64,000 nucleotides of DNA from the NCBI GenBank assembly GCA_020740775.1, contig JAHEWK010000001.1, positions 3,224,001-3,288,000 of the forward strand, written 5' to 3'. Both the position numbers and the translations under genes were made by a program. Positions 12,672 to 25,313 of the stretch are shown in pieces. How positions within the stretch are numbered: position 1 is the first letter of the stretch; every line of letters starts with the position of its first letter. Under the pieces are notes generated by a model. That model was given only the letters and a program-made list of their open reading frames with translations, was not told the DNA's origin and did no database searches. The stretch comes from Ilyonectria destructans (lineage: Eukaryota > Ascomycota > Sordariomycetes > Hypocreales > Nectriaceae).

Positions 12672-15600
12672 TCAGACCTCCTCATCGCTCTCCTCTCCTA
12701 GTAGCTCGCCCTCGTCGTCATCCACGGCGGCATAGTCGCCCCGCCCGCGAGCAAAGCTGTCTCGCGTTGTGTATGGCCTCGTGCCGGTGCCGGCGCCAGA
12801 GAACCAGCCATCGCGGCGTCTACCGCTGACTCGCTCGTACGCACCCGTGGCCGTTCGCCAAAGACTGGTGGCAACCAGCGGCAACGCAACCACCACCGCA
12901 GCCATGGCCGAAATCGCGATGACGGGATACTTGATCCACGGCTGGTCGCTGTCAAACGTCGCCGAGTTGTCTCCCAGTCGGATCTGGCCGAACGAAGTGT
13001 TCCAGTTGCTGTATACGTACCAACCGATAGCGCCGGCGAGGCAAAACGGAATCAAAATGGAGAAGAAGATGACCCAGCCCGACGTCCGGTGCTTCTTCTC
13101 AAACTCATCCTCGTAGCCATCGCAAGCGTGCTCCGTCGACGTCTTGTCCCACTCTTTGCCTTTCTCGCAAGTCGACATGGGAAGCCTGCGGTAGCCCGTC
13201 GGCTCAAACCAGGTCGTCTCGTTCGGGTTCTGCTTGCACCAGTCTTGGCCAGAGAGAGGCTGAAATCCAGGCACCAGGCTGCATTGCCCATGGTTGTCGA
13301 GCTCATAGTTGTACGCGCTTGTGCAAGTTAGCATTCCGCTGTCCGTCTGTCTTGGGGTTGCCATCTCTACTTACCATTCATAGTCGCTGCGCGTGCACTC
13401 GCAATTAGTATACTCGTGAAGCCGTTTGAGGTTCCCCTTGTTGTAACATTTTCGGTCCGTTTTCTTTCGCAGGTACGTGGCCACATGCCCAAAGACGCAA
13501 TCATCGTCCTGGAATGGATGCGTCGGGGACCATAGGTAATAGTCCGAGTCGCCCTGCTCTTTGAACTCGCAGACCTTGTCTGCCAGTCCCGTAAAGTCAA
13601 GGTTGACCGAGAACAACTTGCCCTTGTCGGGTTTGCACCAGAGGAGAAAGTTGCGTGACGCTCCAGTCTGCACCGTTGTGATGTCCAAGACCGTCACCTC
13701 CTCGTCAGAGAACTGGTAGTCCGTCCATGTCTTGCCCTCGTCCGCGGAGTACGAGACTATTTTGGTCTTGGCCCCATTTCCGTGAGTAGCCCGCTGTACG
13801 AGTACAATGATACCACCCTGGTCGCCGTATTGCCACGTCCAGTGTCCCTTCTTGACGTTCTTCCAGGTGATTCCACCATCAGCCGTCATAAAGGTATCGG
13901 CATCCTTGATGTCCCCTAGCTTCGACCCGACGTTGCCGACACCAAAGAGGAGGCCAACTGCAGTGCTAGCCGCAAACGTCTTCCTCTTGTCGTCTCGTTC
14001 TGAGTAGTTGTGGAGATGCAACGCACACTTCTTGTCGCCACTGGAACTGCACTTGTACGACTTGCCATCCGCATCTTTCTGAGGTGGCGGTAGGAAGCCC
14101 CATTCGGCGTTGTCATTGTGCGAGATCTTGGTCTGAAGTTCCTTGGCGTCCTTCTTGTCTGGGTTGGCGACGACATTGATCAAACTCACGCCCTCTAGCC
14201 CTGAGACCGTCTCGAAATCAACCCACCCGCCGTCGTTGGAGTTGACGTTGGAGGCGCTTAGGACATAAGTGGTACCGTTGGAGTTGCTCTTGATAATCGA
14301 GCCGAGCTTTCGGCCCTCGTCCGTCTTGGTGGCCACAAAGAGGTTGATGGCATGATAGGAGCTGTCTAGGACAGTGTACGAACTGTGATGGGTGTCGCCG
14401 AAGTTAAAGGGGAAGTGAGCAGCTTCGAAATTCTTTCCATCAAGACTGGCAAGGGCCTGTAGTCCACCATTCCCGTCGGTGTCTTCGGCAATGAGAACGA
14501 ATTCACTCATAGTCGCAAAGTTAATAACCGACCCATTGAAGAATTGCTTATCCATGTCAAAGAAGTCTTCGCTCGACACAATTGTGTTACGGGCATTGTT
14601 GTTCTCCTCCCGCTTGGCGAGGCAGACAATCTGTTTGATGGGGCGGAATTTGTAGGCTGAGTGCCCGATGAATTCGCACCTTTCCACGTAGCGCAGCATC
14701 GTTTTCCAGTTGTCGCCACGGTCAGTGGAGATGGACGCCTCAAGGAAGCAGTCCTTGCTCCCTGACACATCGTCACAGACCTCACCCACCCAGATAATCC
14801 AGTCCTTCTTGTCCGGATGGAAGCTCAAGGCATGGCCTTTGTTGGCCTTTGTCGGTCCCTTGAAACTGTGGAAGCTCTGACCTCGATCAATGGTGTAGAT
14901 GACCTTTTCGTCAGACGTGGTGAAGAAGATGACATCCTTGAAGTAGTCGTGAGGGTATATGCCCACGATTGTCTCCTTCTCTAGGATGGGTTTCCATGAC
15001 TTCCCGTGGTCAGTTGTGCGCCAGAGGTGGTCTGCCTTCGACGCACTACCGTCCTTCATGGCCAAGGGTCTGACAATGACCGTCTCATCCGTACCGGCGC
15101 TGGAATCGCCGCGGTCGAGGTACACTTTCTGGAAGTCGTTGAAATCAGAACCAAACTCAGTCGCCTTGTGGCTGACTTCTCCGCTAGCAGGGGTGCCGGG
15201 AGACTTATCATCACCACCGCCAGACCCGCCGGAGCCACCTCCATCAGAGCAGTCTCTTTCCGTTTCGTCGTCCTTCTGAGATCCCTTCTTTCGTTTGCAC
15301 GTGTTTCCAGGAATGAGTCTCCAGCCGGATGAGCCCTTGAACTTCCCGTCTGCCCCATTTTTACAGGAGCCCTCTGGAATTGGGATGGGACCAGCTTGCT
15401 TGCAAACACCTCGGTCCTCGGGGTCTCGCTGGAAGTTGTAGTCGCATTCGAAATCGGCGTCTGTGCACTCGCAATCCTCGGTCTTGGAAACGGGGTCCTT
15501 GAAGTCGCTCTTGACAAAACAATCGGCGGACTTCTTGCGGCGATCATATGTTTGCTTGTGGCCCATGAGACATGTTGGCTTGCCATCGTCATCCACCCGA

Positions 15601-17291
15601 GCGAACCAATCCTCCATGTCCTTCTTTCCACATTGAGGTTTATCAAGGGTGCTGAAGTCGATGGAAATCATGTGGTAAGTCCTGTCCTTCTCACCCAAGA
15701 GTAAGAACTTTAGACTTGTTGAATCCTGAGTGGTTGTCAGGATGTTCGGCTTGATGGCGAGGTCTTTTGGCAAAGACACGGGTTCCCAGTGGTCGCCATG
15801 GTCCAGAGAGTAATGAAACTCCTTTACATCCTCTTTGGTAGAATCTTTAATGGCAATGAGGATCGAACCGGAATCGCCAAACTCATACTTGTGTGGTCCG
15901 TCCAACGCCTTCTTCCACGTCACTCCAGCGTTGTCAGACATGAAGAGGTTCGAGTCGGCGAAACTGGTCAGGGCTTTTCCTGTATTTCCGTTTCCCATGA
16001 TAAGTCCTGGGGCTGGACTCGAGTACACTCTACCTACGTTGTCCATCTGGGTGATGGAATGCAGATGGATCGTATCTTCCCCAGCCTTGATGGATTCGAA
16101 AGTTCTGCCGTCGTCAAAAGTCATCTTTGTGACGATAACCTTCTCGGCACTTTTCTCGTCGACGTCTTTTCCGTTTTCAACAACATTAACCAGGAAGATG
16201 CCCTGAATTCCACTGATCTTCTCAAAGTCAACGTGACCCTTGGTGTTTCGGTTGGTATATGGGACATTCTCGGTGAAAAAAGTACCGTTGGAGTTGCTGG
16301 TAAAGATGACACCCATTGGGTTCGACGGATGAGATGTCATTACGTCCACCTGGAGGCTATAATCAGTGCTCTCTAGCACAGTATACGCCTCTTGGTTAAT
16401 CTGGTGGGAATGGTCGTGGCTGTCGTCCGTGGGGAACATGGCTCGGTGCCAATGAATAGTGTCAACAGTGACGTAGAGGGCCATCTCGTCACTGTTGGGG
16501 GACGTGGTAGCAACAAGGATGAAGTTTTTAACCGATGCTAGGTTGACAACGCCGGACACGCCCTTGCTGGGGTTCATGTTGGGCTCAAACTGCTGGTATG
16601 CGCCGTCTTTCATGACAAAGAAGTCGTCCGAGATGTAGAGTCGCTGATCCTCCTTAAAGAAGGAGAGCTGATCGGCGATGATGCACATGGTTCTCGACTC
16701 GTCCAGGTCCTTCTGACCAGTGGTGAATCCCTCGGTGGACTTGGCCCACCAGCACCCAGCAGTCGAGGATCGGAGCCGGTTTACCGATTTGAAGCCGTCG
16801 AGTGTATATGTTGCTTCCTCATCGCAGAATATTCCATCGCAGTTCATACCATTGAAGATGATGCGCTTCGGATCGCCTGCGTGGAAGACGAGGATTTCGG
16901 GCTGGAAGACGCTGGGGAGGCTGCCACTTTTGAACTCGGACCAGCTCTTGCCTTGATCGGTGGTCATGTAGTGTTTCGAGTCTGTAGTCAAGACGAATGC
17001 CGTCTTGGGCTCAAATGGATGCATAACTAGCAATGCGGCGGCGCCGTGGGGTACATTTTCCACAGTATCCCATTTCACGCCGGCATCAGCGGACCGGTAG
17101 ATGTTTCTCTCCTCGACATCGTGGAAGATGATGACATCGCTATCTTCGAAGTAGTTGATATTGATCGGGGGGTGTTCGAGCGCGTTGACAGTGATGCCAG
17201 GCTTGTCCTCCTTTGCGACGACTGTTGTCCAGAACAGGGAGAGCAATAGGAGGCGCCATGAGGCTGCAGCGGCTCTGCCTGCGAACCTCAT
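12672..17291 (-). CDS. VPS10: Vacuolar protein sorting/targeting receptor Vps10 (sortilin family)
   Basis: Type I sorting receptor that carries soluble hydrolases such as carboxypeptidase Y from the late Golgi to the endosome. Exons 17291-13375 and 13317-12672 give 1520 aa, the usual fungal length. The join restores SDYECAYNYEL of the second Cys-rich module. In order: a signal peptide (residues 1 to about 25, SWRLLLLSLFWTTVVA), a first Vps10 beta-propeller with BNR/Asp-box repeats such as TDQGKSW, a 10CC Cys module (about 590-720), a Gly/Ser linker (GGGSGGSGGG), a second propeller and 10CC module, a membrane segment at about 1386-1406, and a second hydrophobic stretch at about 1436-1458. An acidic tail ends EESDEEV. 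An in-frame ATG 64 codons upstream was rejected because it would bury the signal peptide. The intron is 57 nt and ends in AAG. Confidence 0.95.
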
Positions 17292-19803
17292 TGTTGCGGC
17301 GGAGCTTGGGTGGCGAGGATCATGAAGGAGCTGATGAATAGAGCGAAAGTCGGCTAATCGTGGGGGGTACCGTGGGGCGCGAGGTCGGGGAGAATTTGCA
17401 ATGCCGTCCGTGAAGTCGTGCTGCGCTGGCCGATGATGGAGATGGAGATTGTTCTGGGACAGTTTGCATTCGCGCGTCGGCACGTCAGTGCCTGGAGGCA
17501 GCTGTTAACTGTTTCGCCCAGTGTGGCGCAGAGCTGAAGGCCCCCGCCACAGCTCCTCCGTGCCACGTCACGTCATGCTAGGCATACGTGTGGCTCCTCA
17601 GCATCCTAAACTTAGCTGAGGCCAGATTCCACCACAGGACGAAGTAGGACGAGAGACGCCGACAATAACGAAGAACACAGCAGTGGAAAACCACCCGCTC
17701 TATCTGTCTCTATGGACTGGGTCTCACTTGGTAACTATTTGGTGTTACGGTAAGGCTCGTGGGTCACCCGGGCTCCGAATATTAAATAGCTGGTTGCACG
17801 GACTAGAATCATGAGCAACCAAGCAAGAATGACATTGCGATTCATTGCGATTCATCATCGAAGGCAACCGCCCGCACGAGGTAGTTGCACATATGCTTGG
17901 GCATCCAATTGGGAGCACATATCGGCTTGTCGCGCACTGATCGTTTCAAGTCAAGGCCATGCTCTTCCAACGGAGCATCGCATTTGCCTTATCTTGGACG
18001 CAGCCTGAAATAGATGCAAGCAAACGCCATGTCCGGTTAGCAACTGGTGGTCAAGCTAGGCAGATGCCGGATGCAACTCGCTCAGGGAGGCTCCCGGAAG
18101 CGTTTTAGCTCCCCATAGGCTACCTTTTTTCCAGGTTGTCCATGATTAAGATGGCTCGTGCTGGCACGGATGGAGCCGACATGTTCATGGTGTTTGCCTG
18201 CTCTCTTGCTGGAGTGCCCCTCCGTGCTCCACGAACGACAACTGTGGGCTTCCCAGTTCAAATGGAGACGACTCGGTCGAACAGATTTGGACGCGGGCAA
18301 GGAGTGTCATGAGGCTCAAGAGGGAATGGCGCAAACGGGGATGAAACACGGTGGGGCTTTGCGAGCTTCTTCCCGGGTCAGACATCAGCCCCATTGCGGC
18401 CATTTGTACTGCGGAGGTACCTTGGAGTCCCGTCAAGCTGGACGCGTGGAGGAGAGACCGCGTCTTAGATGGGCTTACCCCTTTTGGGATATAGCATCGC
18501 TGATATTACAAGTCAGCTCGGAACAGAGGATGAGGTCGAAGCTTTTGAGGTCGATGCGGGAGGCGCATTGTAGCGTCACTTAGTTGTCTGTTCGTCAGCA
18601 TCGGAGTGAGAATAAGAAGGTGATCAAGAATGGAGGCTGATCGAAAGCGCAATCTTCGTCCAAAGTCAATCCCAAGCAAGCGCGGATGCAAACTCGGGGG
18701 CGCAGCCCACTAATAGCCCAGAGAGCTCCTCGTACCTGCGTCTGGTCTTGAGTCAAAACTCTCCACCTCCGTCGCCTGGCCAAACAATACAAACAAAAGA
18801 TGATTGATTTTCCAATCAAGACCGCATCCGGCGTTGGTAAGCTAGAAACATCGGGCTTGGTGTTTGCTTTAGGATGTCATTGCCCCTCGTTGAAATGCGC
18901 GCCGGAACTATGTAGCTGACTTGCACCAAGGAATGGACGTGTCCCGGCTCGCCGTCTCACTCCTCGGGGTTGATCGCAACGGTCGGTCGGTACCTGCATC
19001 GCATGTACCTTAACCTCCGACGCGACCCTGGGGAGATTGCTAGCTTCATGCGCACTTCATTTAGGTCAGTGACATGCGCCGGGGACGCAGGACAAGACAC
19101 GGTTGTAATAATCTGGTCAAGATTTTTGAGATTGATGCATATGGAAGGCTAGGGGACTGGAGCAGGTTCCGCTGGACATGCGCATCATCGCAGCGACCCA
19201 GATATCAGTGCGGAGCATTACTGAGGGAGTTGAAGATGCATCAAGTTGCGCCTCAAGCTCTACACCGACCGTTAGGAGAGAACAGACGATGATAAGACTA
19301 CCTGCCAAACAAGTAGATTCGTCCGCTAGGGAAGCTACTCCTTTCATTTGCATCCCGCATCTTTCTCCAGACTGGAAGCCGGCAAACCCCCCTTTTACCC
19401 TGATTTTTTTTTGTCCCGACTGCACCCTAACAGGTACGAGGCCGGTACCCGGCGCAAGGTACCTCCCGCCCACCCCTGGCCTACGCCCCTACGCCCGCCT
19501 ACCTTAGGTATGCCAACCCACTTCGTTCGCACTCTCCCAGAACCCCAAGTCCGGAGCACTCTCCCGCGCTCACGACTCCACGTGCTTGTTTTGGATCCGT
19601 GTTTTCCTTCCCTCTCTTCTCCCCTCTTCATCTGCATCTGACTCCCTCCTCAACTCTCCCACCTGCTCATCCAGCTCCCGTCGCAACTCCCGCTCCCTTT
19701 GCGCCGCGTCGAGGTCATCTCTCCTCCACCCCAGCTCCCAACTCTCAACCCGACTCCCTCCCCGTTTCCCTCGACGAGTCGCACACATCTCGTCCGCATC
19801 GCC
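17292..19803. other. Intergenic region, divergent promoters of VPS10 and the NTF2-like gene
   Basis: About 2.5 kb. No coding region is supported. The last 300 bases before 19804 are strongly pyrimidine-rich (TCCCTCTCTTCTCCCCTC type), typical of fungal leaders. A CCTACCTTAGGTA motif sits at about 19497-19510. Frames at 18.1-18.6 kb look like chance. Confidence 0.5.
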
Positions 19804-22093
19804 ATGGCGGCCACTTATAAGCAGTTCCTGGCTGCGCCCAGCTCGTCGCTGCTGGCTGACACCGCGTCGCTGCACTATGTGACGACCACCACGTCCTTTT
19901 CTGGCCCGACTGCCATCATCAAGCATATCAATGTTTTGCAGAAGCAGATCGCCAAGAAGAAGGAGGACATCCTCAACATTGTCAACGGCCAGAACATGAT
20001 TGTTCTCGAGGTCGACACCGGCTTGGGCTTCCTGACCGGTGGCGGTCCCTACCTCCCGGGCCTCGACGACAACTTCCTGACTACCCATGTTGCCTACCTC
20101 CCAATTGTTCGTCGCATCCAAAGACACGGCGCGCCGGCTCTTCTGCTAGAACGCAAGCTGACTATCCACCTTCTAGACTCACTTCGTGTCATTCGATGAA
20201 GCCGGCAAGATTACCCAGATTCGCCTCCAGTGGGATCAAGGTTCGCTCCTCAAGCAGGTCGATGTCATCGGAAAGTCAGGTCGCAACTGGCCCATCATAG
20301 ATAGCAGAGAGCAGATCTCCTTCATCCAGGCCTGTCTAAAGTCCTCCGGGACTATGGCGCCTGTCGCCCCTACCCACAACGAGTCCATCATCCGAACACG
20401 AGGCAACTCTAACAATGCTCTTCGGGACCCGCACGCGTCCCTTCAGCTTTTCGGGCCTCGTGAGGAGATCGAGGCTCCCCTACCTGGCAACGTCATGACA
20501 CCCTATGGCGGCAGTCGACCTCGACAGCGCTCCTTCACTGAGATCCTGGGCGACGAGCCTGTCGAAGGCGCTTCTCCGAGCGCAAACCGCCAACGATCCA
20601 TGTCCCCAAGCAAGGGCGGTCAGGGTAAAAACTTCCAGCCCTCGCGAATCTTTGATGGCCAGCAGCAAATTGAAGAGGTCGAGGAGCCCAAGTCCAAGCT
20701 CAACCGAGCAATCCGCCCCAACCCCAAGAAGTTCTCTCACTTTGATTTCGCCGATGGTACTGATCCCCAGGACGCCCCCGTGCCCGGCCAATCGTTCGAC
20801 GACAGACCCAAGTCCAAGCACGACAGCCAATGGTCCTTTGGCGACTTTGTGACCCCCCAGAAAGTCAAGCCTTCCAAGACCCTGCGGACCCAAGATGTCC
20901 GCCATTGGGACACCGATAAGACCACCGTTGAGGAGACCCCCGCCCAACAAGCCGCTAGGCCCCGACGCGATGCCGATACCCATTTCGAGCTCCAGGATGA
21001 CGGTGAGAGAGTGCCCCACCCTGCGCGACCCGGTGCCAAACCCCCAGGCTTCACCCACAACGAAGGTCTTGGCCTTTACAAAAACCAGTTGTTTGACAAG
21101 GAAGATCCAGATTCAGGACCGGACCGTGCTCTAGGAAACATTACCAACCTCAAGGACCGCGGCAAGACCTTTGAACACCACTTCAACATCACCGACGATT
21201 CCCCCTCCCAAACCCACACCGCCCACCACGTTCCCGAGGGTCACAAGAAAGCTGTCCAGATGATGAATGCCAACTGGTCATCCTACGAGCAGTCTCCTGC
21301 CCCCCGGAAGGAGAACAATCCTACCAAGAGCACAAAAGATGGTATTCACATTGCTGGCGACGGAATGGGAGGACGAGCGGGAACGAACCGAGACTGGCTC
21401 TACGGTGAGTCTGTCGATGTTCCCAAGTCCATTCCCGGCCGCAAACCCAATGCAGGCCCAGCCTCGGATGGACCCAAGAACGCTCGAATCCACATTGCTG
21501 GTGACGGCATGGGTGGCAAGAGGGGAGTGAACCGGGATTACCTGGAGGCCGACGACATGGATGACCAGGCTTCCCAGTCTGTTCCCTCGCGAAAGCCGGG
21601 CCACAGTGCTGCTGCTGTGGAGGACGAGAAGACCAAAATCCACATCGCCGGTGATGGTATGGGCGGCAAGAGGGGAGTTAACCGTGACTACCTCGAGGCC
21701 GACGACATGGTCAACGACGCTTTCAAGTCTGTTCCCTCGCGAAAGCCGGGTCACAGCGCTGCTGCCATGGAGGACGAGAAGACCAAAATCCACATCGCCG
21801 GCGATGGCATGGGTGGCAAGAGGGGAGTCAACCGGGACTACCTCGAGGCAGACGACATGGTTGACCAGGCTTCTCAGTCGGTCCCCACACGCAAGCAGGG
21901 CCACAGCGCTGCCGCCGTCGAGAACAAGAACGCCCGTATTCACATTGCTGGCGATGGCATGGGTGGCAAGAAGGGTACCAACCGAGACTGGCTGTACGGC
22001 GAGTTGGACGAGAACACGCAGTCTGCGCAGTCCGCCCCCACTCGGAAGCAGGGCACGACCTCTACTGCTAAGAAGGACTTTTGGGATTTCTAA
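19804..22093 (+). CDS. NTF2-like domain protein with five C-terminal repeats
   Basis: Exons 19804-20106 and 20177-22093 give 739 aa. The intron (70 nt, donor GTTCGT, acceptor TTCTAG) joins VAYLPI to THFVSFDEAGKI, so both halves form one cone-like NTF2 fold over roughly residues 5-165. This reading rests on the helical start (MAATYKQFLAAPSS), the central strands and FVSFDEAGKITQIRLQWDQGS. The middle is disordered and rich in Pro, Asp and Lys. Five near-identical units of about 50 residues follow, each opening with IHIAGDGMGG and containing NRDWLYGE or NRDYLEADDM. The C-terminus is KKDFWDF. There is no signal peptide or membrane segment. Proteins with this build are, as far as I know, uncharacterised in filamentous fungi; the NTF2-like call is moderately secure and the function unknown. 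Confidence 0.8.
21344..22090 (+). repeat. Five tandem 144-150-bp coding repeats (IHIAGDGMGG units)
   Basis: Units start at 21344, 21488, 21638, 21788 and 21938, so spacing is 144, 150, 150 and 150 bp. Units 2-4 are nearly identical at DNA level, while units 1 and 5 share the variant NRDWLYGE. The pattern fits recent internal duplication of the middle units; their number may vary among strains. Confidence 0.95.
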
Positions 22094-23256
22094 GTGATGG
22101 GCATTTGAGCAGGAGGGCTTGCGAGGATACCCACGATATCTGATTGCCGGTTTGCTTTTTTTCCTTCTGAGTGTTTTTCTTTACTCTTGACGACTGTATG
22201 CTCATATGCGGTACATTGACACATGGGAATCAACCTCGTCACATTTTCCGCTTGGAAAACAAAGCACCGACGGAGAAATCGCAGCCCACCCTTTTTTCGT
22301 TTTTGTACTTGTCTATTTTCTCTTAAACGGCCTTCTTCATGTACGGTGTTGGGAAAACATGAGGTGGCATGGGAGAAGGAGTCCCCCGAGAATGTTATGG
22401 CTTCTGTTTGTTGTGACCGCGTGCGGGCTGGAGGAAAATCCTGAGTCTAGTACAATATGTATGGATATCGCCCGGAAGCTCAACCAGATTATACTCTTGC
22501 TTCTATGTTCCTTACGGAAGTGACTTGTGCCGTGACGTGTGAAGTGTACCGACTGGCTCAGGAACTACGGGTGTGTGGTGACAATTCATTACCAGTTGTT
22601 TATCATGAATTACATGCTAGGCGCCGCCCTCCTCGCCGCTTAGCTTCTCATACTTCTGAGGGTATATATATGATGATGAGTTGGATGAACGAGACGTCTA
22701 GATGGTTAGATTTACCCATTCTTGAATGGCAAAAAAGAAGGAGATTGGTTGTGTATTCATGGGGTTTGATATCTCTTCATCGAATTTCCTGTGAGTGTTG
22801 CTATTCGTGTCACAAGATGAAGTCATATTCTCTTCGGCCGTTGGAATTCATTCCTATTCGCCATATGGTCGATGCACAGATACTTCTCTCGTTGGAGAAG
22901 GGCAAAAAACCCGGCGAGTCAAAAAGTTGAATCATACATTGCATCATTCATTCTCGTCTATCCAGTGACGAGACCGACTATATATGATAAATAAGTGCCT
23001 CGTCCGCTCATCAAGCCCTCGAGGTCTTGGAGATGTCAAAACAGGAAACATCATTAATCAACAAGGCATAGCAGCGCTTGCTGCAAGCCCATAGCGTCCC
23101 CCCAAAACGCCAAAACCCAAACATGCCTGGTGGTATATGAAGAAGAACATAAACACATGGTCCCGTTATCCAGCTACATCCCTAGCCCACGCCAAAATTC
23201 CCAAATAGTGATACAAAGCATGCCCCGCCCAATACAGTTGATTCTAGCGCCCGATC
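22094..23256. other. Intergenic region between convergent genes
   Basis: About 1.2 kb, AT-richer than the flanking coding DNA, holding the 3' ends of the NTF2-like gene and the permease. Frames at 22.2-22.9 kb have no recognisable motifs. Nothing else is seen. Confidence 0.5.
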
Positions 23257-25313
23257 TTAGCACAAGAACTTGTAGAACCTCTTCCAGCGGGGCCAGGCCT
23301 CGCGCTCCTCGCGTTCTTGGGCAACTAGGATGGGGACGTTGAAGTCGCGGCGACCCGTGTCGATGTCCATGTCGTTGAGGGTCACGTATGTGGTGCGGTA
23401 GTAGAGCTTGTGGCCGCCGTAGAAGAAGAGGACGAAGGGGGCGCCTACCCATTTGAGGAAGAATTCTTTGGCGATGAAGGCGCTGGTCATGTGTTCATAA
23501 CCAATGGGAAATGCGCCGACCCAAAAGTGCGCGACGAGGACCAGGACGTTGAGGGTGATGCCCACGTACGAGCCCCAGATGCCGACTTGGGATTGGAAGG
23601 GAAGCTCGCCAGGGGTGCGCCCTCGAGCGGCCCAAGCATGGCGGAATCGGATGTGACAGACACAAATGGAGCCCCAGGTGACGACGGTGGAGAGACCCGA
23701 GATGGCGAGGAGCCAGTCCAGGATGGCGCCTTGCTCAGGGAGGTCGGCGAGAAAGGCAAGAAGGCCGACACATGCAGCGGTGCCAATGGCAACAAGGGGG
23801 CGGCCCTTGCGATCGATGTACGCAAAGATCTTGGGCGCCTGGTTCAAGTTCGCGAGGGCGGCGAGGGTTCTCGAGGAACCGAAGACTGCTGAGTTTCCGA
23901 CGGACAAAACGGCAACTAAAATAACCGCGTTCATAACGGACGGTAGGACCTGAATGCCGGCCTCCTCGATGGCGATGACAAAGGGTGATGCCTTGGCGTC
24001 TGCATCACTTTCACCGCCGACGAGCAGCGGATCGTCGTACGGTACGAGCAACCCAACTAGCGTCAACGCGACGACGTAGAAAAGGGTGATCCTCCAAAAC
24101 ACCTGCTTCAGTGCTGTGGGCAACGACTTTCTAGGGTTGGCCGTCTCAGCCGCTGCGAGACCGACGAGCTCGGTGCCAGCGAAGGCAAACGCCGCAGTGA
24201 CGAAGACGCTGCATAGCCCTTTGAAGCCGTTGTGGAAAGCGCCTGGGTCTTGCCAATACTGGCCACCAATGTAACCGCCGTCAGGGGTGCCGCCGCAGTT
24301 GAGGACGATTCCTAGCAGGCTAGAGAGGACGGGTCAGTTGAAGACGAAATAACAGAGCAAAGGGTCAGTAAAGGACTTACATGAAGCCAATGACAGCAAC
24401 AACCTTGATGATGGAGAAGATGAACTCGGCTTCACCATAGCCCTTGACGCCGAACATGTTGATAAAAATAATGGTGAAGAGAAAGATGCTAACGAATATG
24501 GCACGGGTAAGTGATTCGTCCCAGTAAGAGAGAGTTAGCGACGCGGCGATGATTTCCAATGGTAATATGATTAGCCATTGCATAGCGTAGCTATGTCGGT
24601 GGTTAGCATTGGCACGTGGACGAACTAGTCTCCCGAGACATCAAGGGGATCTGCAATGACTTACTTCCAACCAACGGCGAAACCCCACGAGGGGTCCAGA
24701 AAGCGAGTCGCCCAAGAAGAAAAGGAACCGGCAATGGGGAAGAGAACGGCGAGTTCTCCCAGGGCCTGACATGTGCAGAACAGCATGGTGCCGACAATCG
24801 AAAAGGCCAGGAGCAATGATGCTGGGCCTCCCGTCTCCAACGCCTTGCCAGATGCAACAAACAGACCGGTACCTACGGCGCACCAGAACATAGAGTCAGC
24901 CCAAGATTCTTACAGCATGCACTAAATGAGGGGGTCTCTATAGTGTTGCCGCCGAGGGGCGCATGGGACGTACCAATGGAACCTCCGATGGCAATCATTT
25001 GTAAATGTCTTCCTTTTAGCTTCCTAGCCAGGCCGGCGTTCGCTGTCTCGAGGTTGGCGAGGTGCAGGTCATAGTAGTGAGCGCCGTTGTGGACGCGTCC
25101 GCTCTCGAGATGGCCTTCGGGGTTGCCAAGCGGGTCGTTGGAGAAGAGGGTCGAGTTGTGCTCCCGCTTGAAGCCATCGACAATGCGATCCCAATAGCGC
25201 GGCGGGGCGTCTTGCTCGTAGTCTGGTTCGCGCATGCTGAATGAACTGCCCAGTGCGAGCGACTCCTCCTTCATTTTCAGAGTGCTGAGCTCAGCCTCGG
25301 GGGGTGGCGACAT
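23257..25313 (-). CDS. Amino-acid permease (APC superfamily, fungal YAT family)
   Basis: Proton-coupled plasma-membrane amino-acid transporter of the yeast Gap1 type; the substrate cannot be told from sequence. Exons 25313-24974, 24872-24665, 24590-24381 and 24319-23257 give 606 aa. The joins restore the family motifs IGGSIGTGLFVASGKAL (TM1), FAVGWNYAMQW, and VIGFILLGIVLNCGG followed by GGQYWQDPGAF. A hydrophilic N-terminal tail of about 110 residues precedes about 12 predicted membrane spans. FAFAGTELVGLAAAE in the middle and the end WKRFYKFLC are typical of the family. Start: the first ATG of the open frame, with a long cytosolic tail as in homologues. Introns are 101, 74 and 61 nt. Confidence 0.93.
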
